Below are positions 62,970 through 64,000 of a stretch of DNA of 64,000 nt, piece by piece; within the stretch, counting starts at the first letter, position 1; each line of letters starts with the position of its first letter. The stretch lies in NCBI GenBank assembly GCA_964461135.1, contig CAYWTB010000008.1, forward strand, positions 44,529 through 108,528, in the 5' to 3' direction. The translations under genes and the position numbers were made by a program. The stretch is from RQOF01 sp964461135. GTDB lineage: Bacteria; Calditrichota; Calditrichia; RBG-13-44-9. Below the pieces are notes generated by a model. That model was not told the DNA's origin and did not search any database. It saw only the letters and a program-made list of their open reading frames with translations.

Positions 62970-63428
62970 TCACTTCTGGCAGTTATTGCAAAGTCCGTAG
63001 AATTGAATCACGTGACCGGTGATATGAAAATTATGTTTATCGGCAAGTGCCCTTTCCACTTTTTTAAGTAGTTCGATTTCTTCATCCACGAAGTCATCAT
63101 AATCTATAATCTGTTTACAGCTGGTACAAACAAGGTGGTGGTGGTGTCTTGGTTTTTGCGGACTTTGTATCAGTTCGTACCGGCTGCGCCTGTCACCGAA
63201 ATGAAATTTGGTTATGATCCCCATCTGCTCCAAAACCTCAAGATTCCGATACACCGTGGTTAATCCGATATTCGGGTAAGTTTTATGAACTTTCATGTAT
63301 ATCTCTTCGGCTGAATAATGCTCGGTAGTGCCATTCAGTACATCCAGAATCACTCTGCGTGGTTCCGTAATTCTTAATCCCTGCTGACGAAACCTGCTGT
63401 GCCATTCCGGATTATTATTACCATTCAT
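62970..63428 (-). CDS. Fur/PerR-family metalloregulator
   Basis: This 152-residue protein has the Fur winged helix (residues about 10-85: RQQGLRITEPRRVILDVL and GLTTVYRNLEVLEQMG) and a C-terminal metal domain with His95-His98. Two zinc CxxC pairs are Cys101/Cys104 and Cys147/Cys150. These fit Fur or PerR; without the oxidation-sensing Asp clearly visible the type is undecided. It stands at the head of the NifX-peroxiredoxin row, which suggests regulation by iron or peroxide. A Fur-like site precedes it. Confidence 0.9.
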   Translation of the reverse strand: MNGNNNPEWHSRFRQQGLRITEPRRVILDVLNGTTEHYSAEEIYMKVHKTYPNIGLTTVYRNLEVLEQMGIITKFHFGDRRSRYELIQSPQKPRHHHHLVCTSCKQIIDYDDFVDEEIELLKKVERALADKHNFHITGHVIQFYGLCNNCQK

Positions 63429-63441
63429 AATTATCCTTATT

Positions 63442-63460
63442 GATAATGATTACCATTGTT
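63442..63460. promoter_or_regulatory. Fur-box-like palindrome before the fur-family gene
   Basis: GATAATGATTACCATTGTT matches the Fur consensus at 15 of 19 positions and begins 14 bp upstream of the fur-family ATG. It suggests autoregulation. Its AATGATTACCATT core recurs, inverted, at 62931-62943. Confidence 0.65.
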
Positions 63461-63838
63461 AATCTATGTTACGGAAAATATTTTGTCAAGCACATTTTCT
63501 TATTTTGGTTCGATTTTAACCATTTTGCGATTTATGTTAGAATAGCATAGAGTTAACTTACGCTCTAACCCAATGGTGTGTTGTTTTTTTGAATATTTTG
63601 CAGGAAATTGAAATTGATTTTCAGGTGCATTCGGTTTTTAAATAATCATAAAAATTGATATTATCAATGGCAACTGGCAGCCAACTGCCGGTCCAGGACA
63701 TATTATTACATAACCAAGATTTTACCGGATGCAGCCGTGTGGATTTGAAAACTGTATCTGAAAATAATGTGTTGTAATTCTATATGGATGTTTACAAAAG
63801 CAAACCGTTATTTTTTATCGGGTGACTTTTGTAATCCT
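63461..63838. other. intergenic, nothing recognised
   Basis: About 380 AT-rich bases between the Fur-like site and the second MITE copy. No frame, RNA or repeat recognised. Confidence 0.35.
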
Positions 63839-63969
63839 GCTTAATTCACAAAAAACGATATAATGTATCAAAGTAGTTATATTCATAGGAATTAAATGGC
63901 CCCGTTCTTCAGACCGGGGATTAAAGAATCCAGTATAATTGGGCTTTAGCCCCTATTTGTGAATTAAGC
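63839..63969. mobile_element. 131-bp MITE-like element, copy 2
   Basis: It has the same length and the same 14-bp terminal repeat (GCTTAATTCACAAA) as copy 1, with six substitutions. One substitution breaks a pair of the internal CCCCGGTCT hairpin (GTTCT here). Flanks share no obvious duplication. Together with copy 1 it brackets the 11-kb redox gene row. Confidence 0.85.
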
Positions 63970-64000
63970 ATTTATAAAAAGTTTCATCATAAAGACAGAA

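Overview
The window comes from a Gram-negative bacterium. It encodes outer-membrane beta-barrels, a split heptose kinase/adenylyltransferase pair for LPS heptose, lipoproteins, SPOR and SpoIID envelope proteins, an MltD-like lytic transglycosylase and an ExbD protein. The anaerobe-type redox genes (octahaem cytochrome, MinD/ferredoxin ATPases, NifX-like proteins), phosphoketolase/acetate kinase, nickel uptake and a probable selenocysteine peroxiredoxin suggest an anaerobic or microaerophilic member of a deep-branching phylum, perhaps an FCB-type lineage such as Calditrichota or KSB1. That placement is a guess from gene content. There is no rRNA or tRNA gene here to test it.

Layout. 1-6.4 kb: end of a clamp-loader gene, exbD, a secreted S9 peptidase, a frame-disrupted beta-barrel gene, a stand-alone RQC-domain protein, and a PiT phosphate transporter with its DUF47 partner. 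6.6-15.9 kb: housekeeping genes (WbqC-like, EF-P, TPR, S21, YqeY, CvpA, MutS2, DUF423, a crotonase, an epimerase). 16-18.8 kb: a minus-strand envelope operon (beta-barrel, SpoIID, SPOR). 19.1-26.5 kb: RecJ, a RodZ-like protein, a thioredoxin-fold protein, RfaE1, RfaE2 and an MltD-like enzyme. 26.6-29.5 kb: NikR with a complete CbiM/PDGLE/CbiQ/CbiO nickel ECF transporter. 30-43 kb: loosely packed genes including threonine synthase, a TPR lipoprotein, a very large hybrid histidine kinase, a PEP-synthase regulatory protein, a PilZ protein, and an unrecognised pair of a polytopic membrane protein and a VWA lipoprotein. 43.9-47.5 kb: acetate kinase and phosphoketolase. 47.6-51 kb: a GT-C glycosyltransferase, TyrRS and SmpB.

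51-64 kb is an accessory stretch. It opens with two broken genes and a 131-bp MITE-like element. A long minus-strand gene series follows: two NifX-like proteins, two MinD/ferredoxin ATPases, a peroxiredoxin, DUF5320, a decayed methyltransferase, a small membrane protein, a CGGC protein, a PLP gamma-lyase, a zinc ribbon, an octahaem cytochrome c, a metallo-beta-lactamase-fold protein and TrmO. A Fur-family regulator sits at the head, with Fur-box-like palindromes in front of itself and of the first NifX gene. A second copy of the MITE lies at the window end.

The strongest observation is the peroxiredoxin. Its peroxidatic cysteine codon is UGA, and a hairpin with a GGUC apical loop starts within 10 nt of it. 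This is the arrangement of a bacterial selenoprotein (PrxU type) and implies that the cell makes selenocysteine. The second theme is gene decay. At least five genes carry isolated in-frame stops or one-base frameshifts while the rest of the reading frame is intact.
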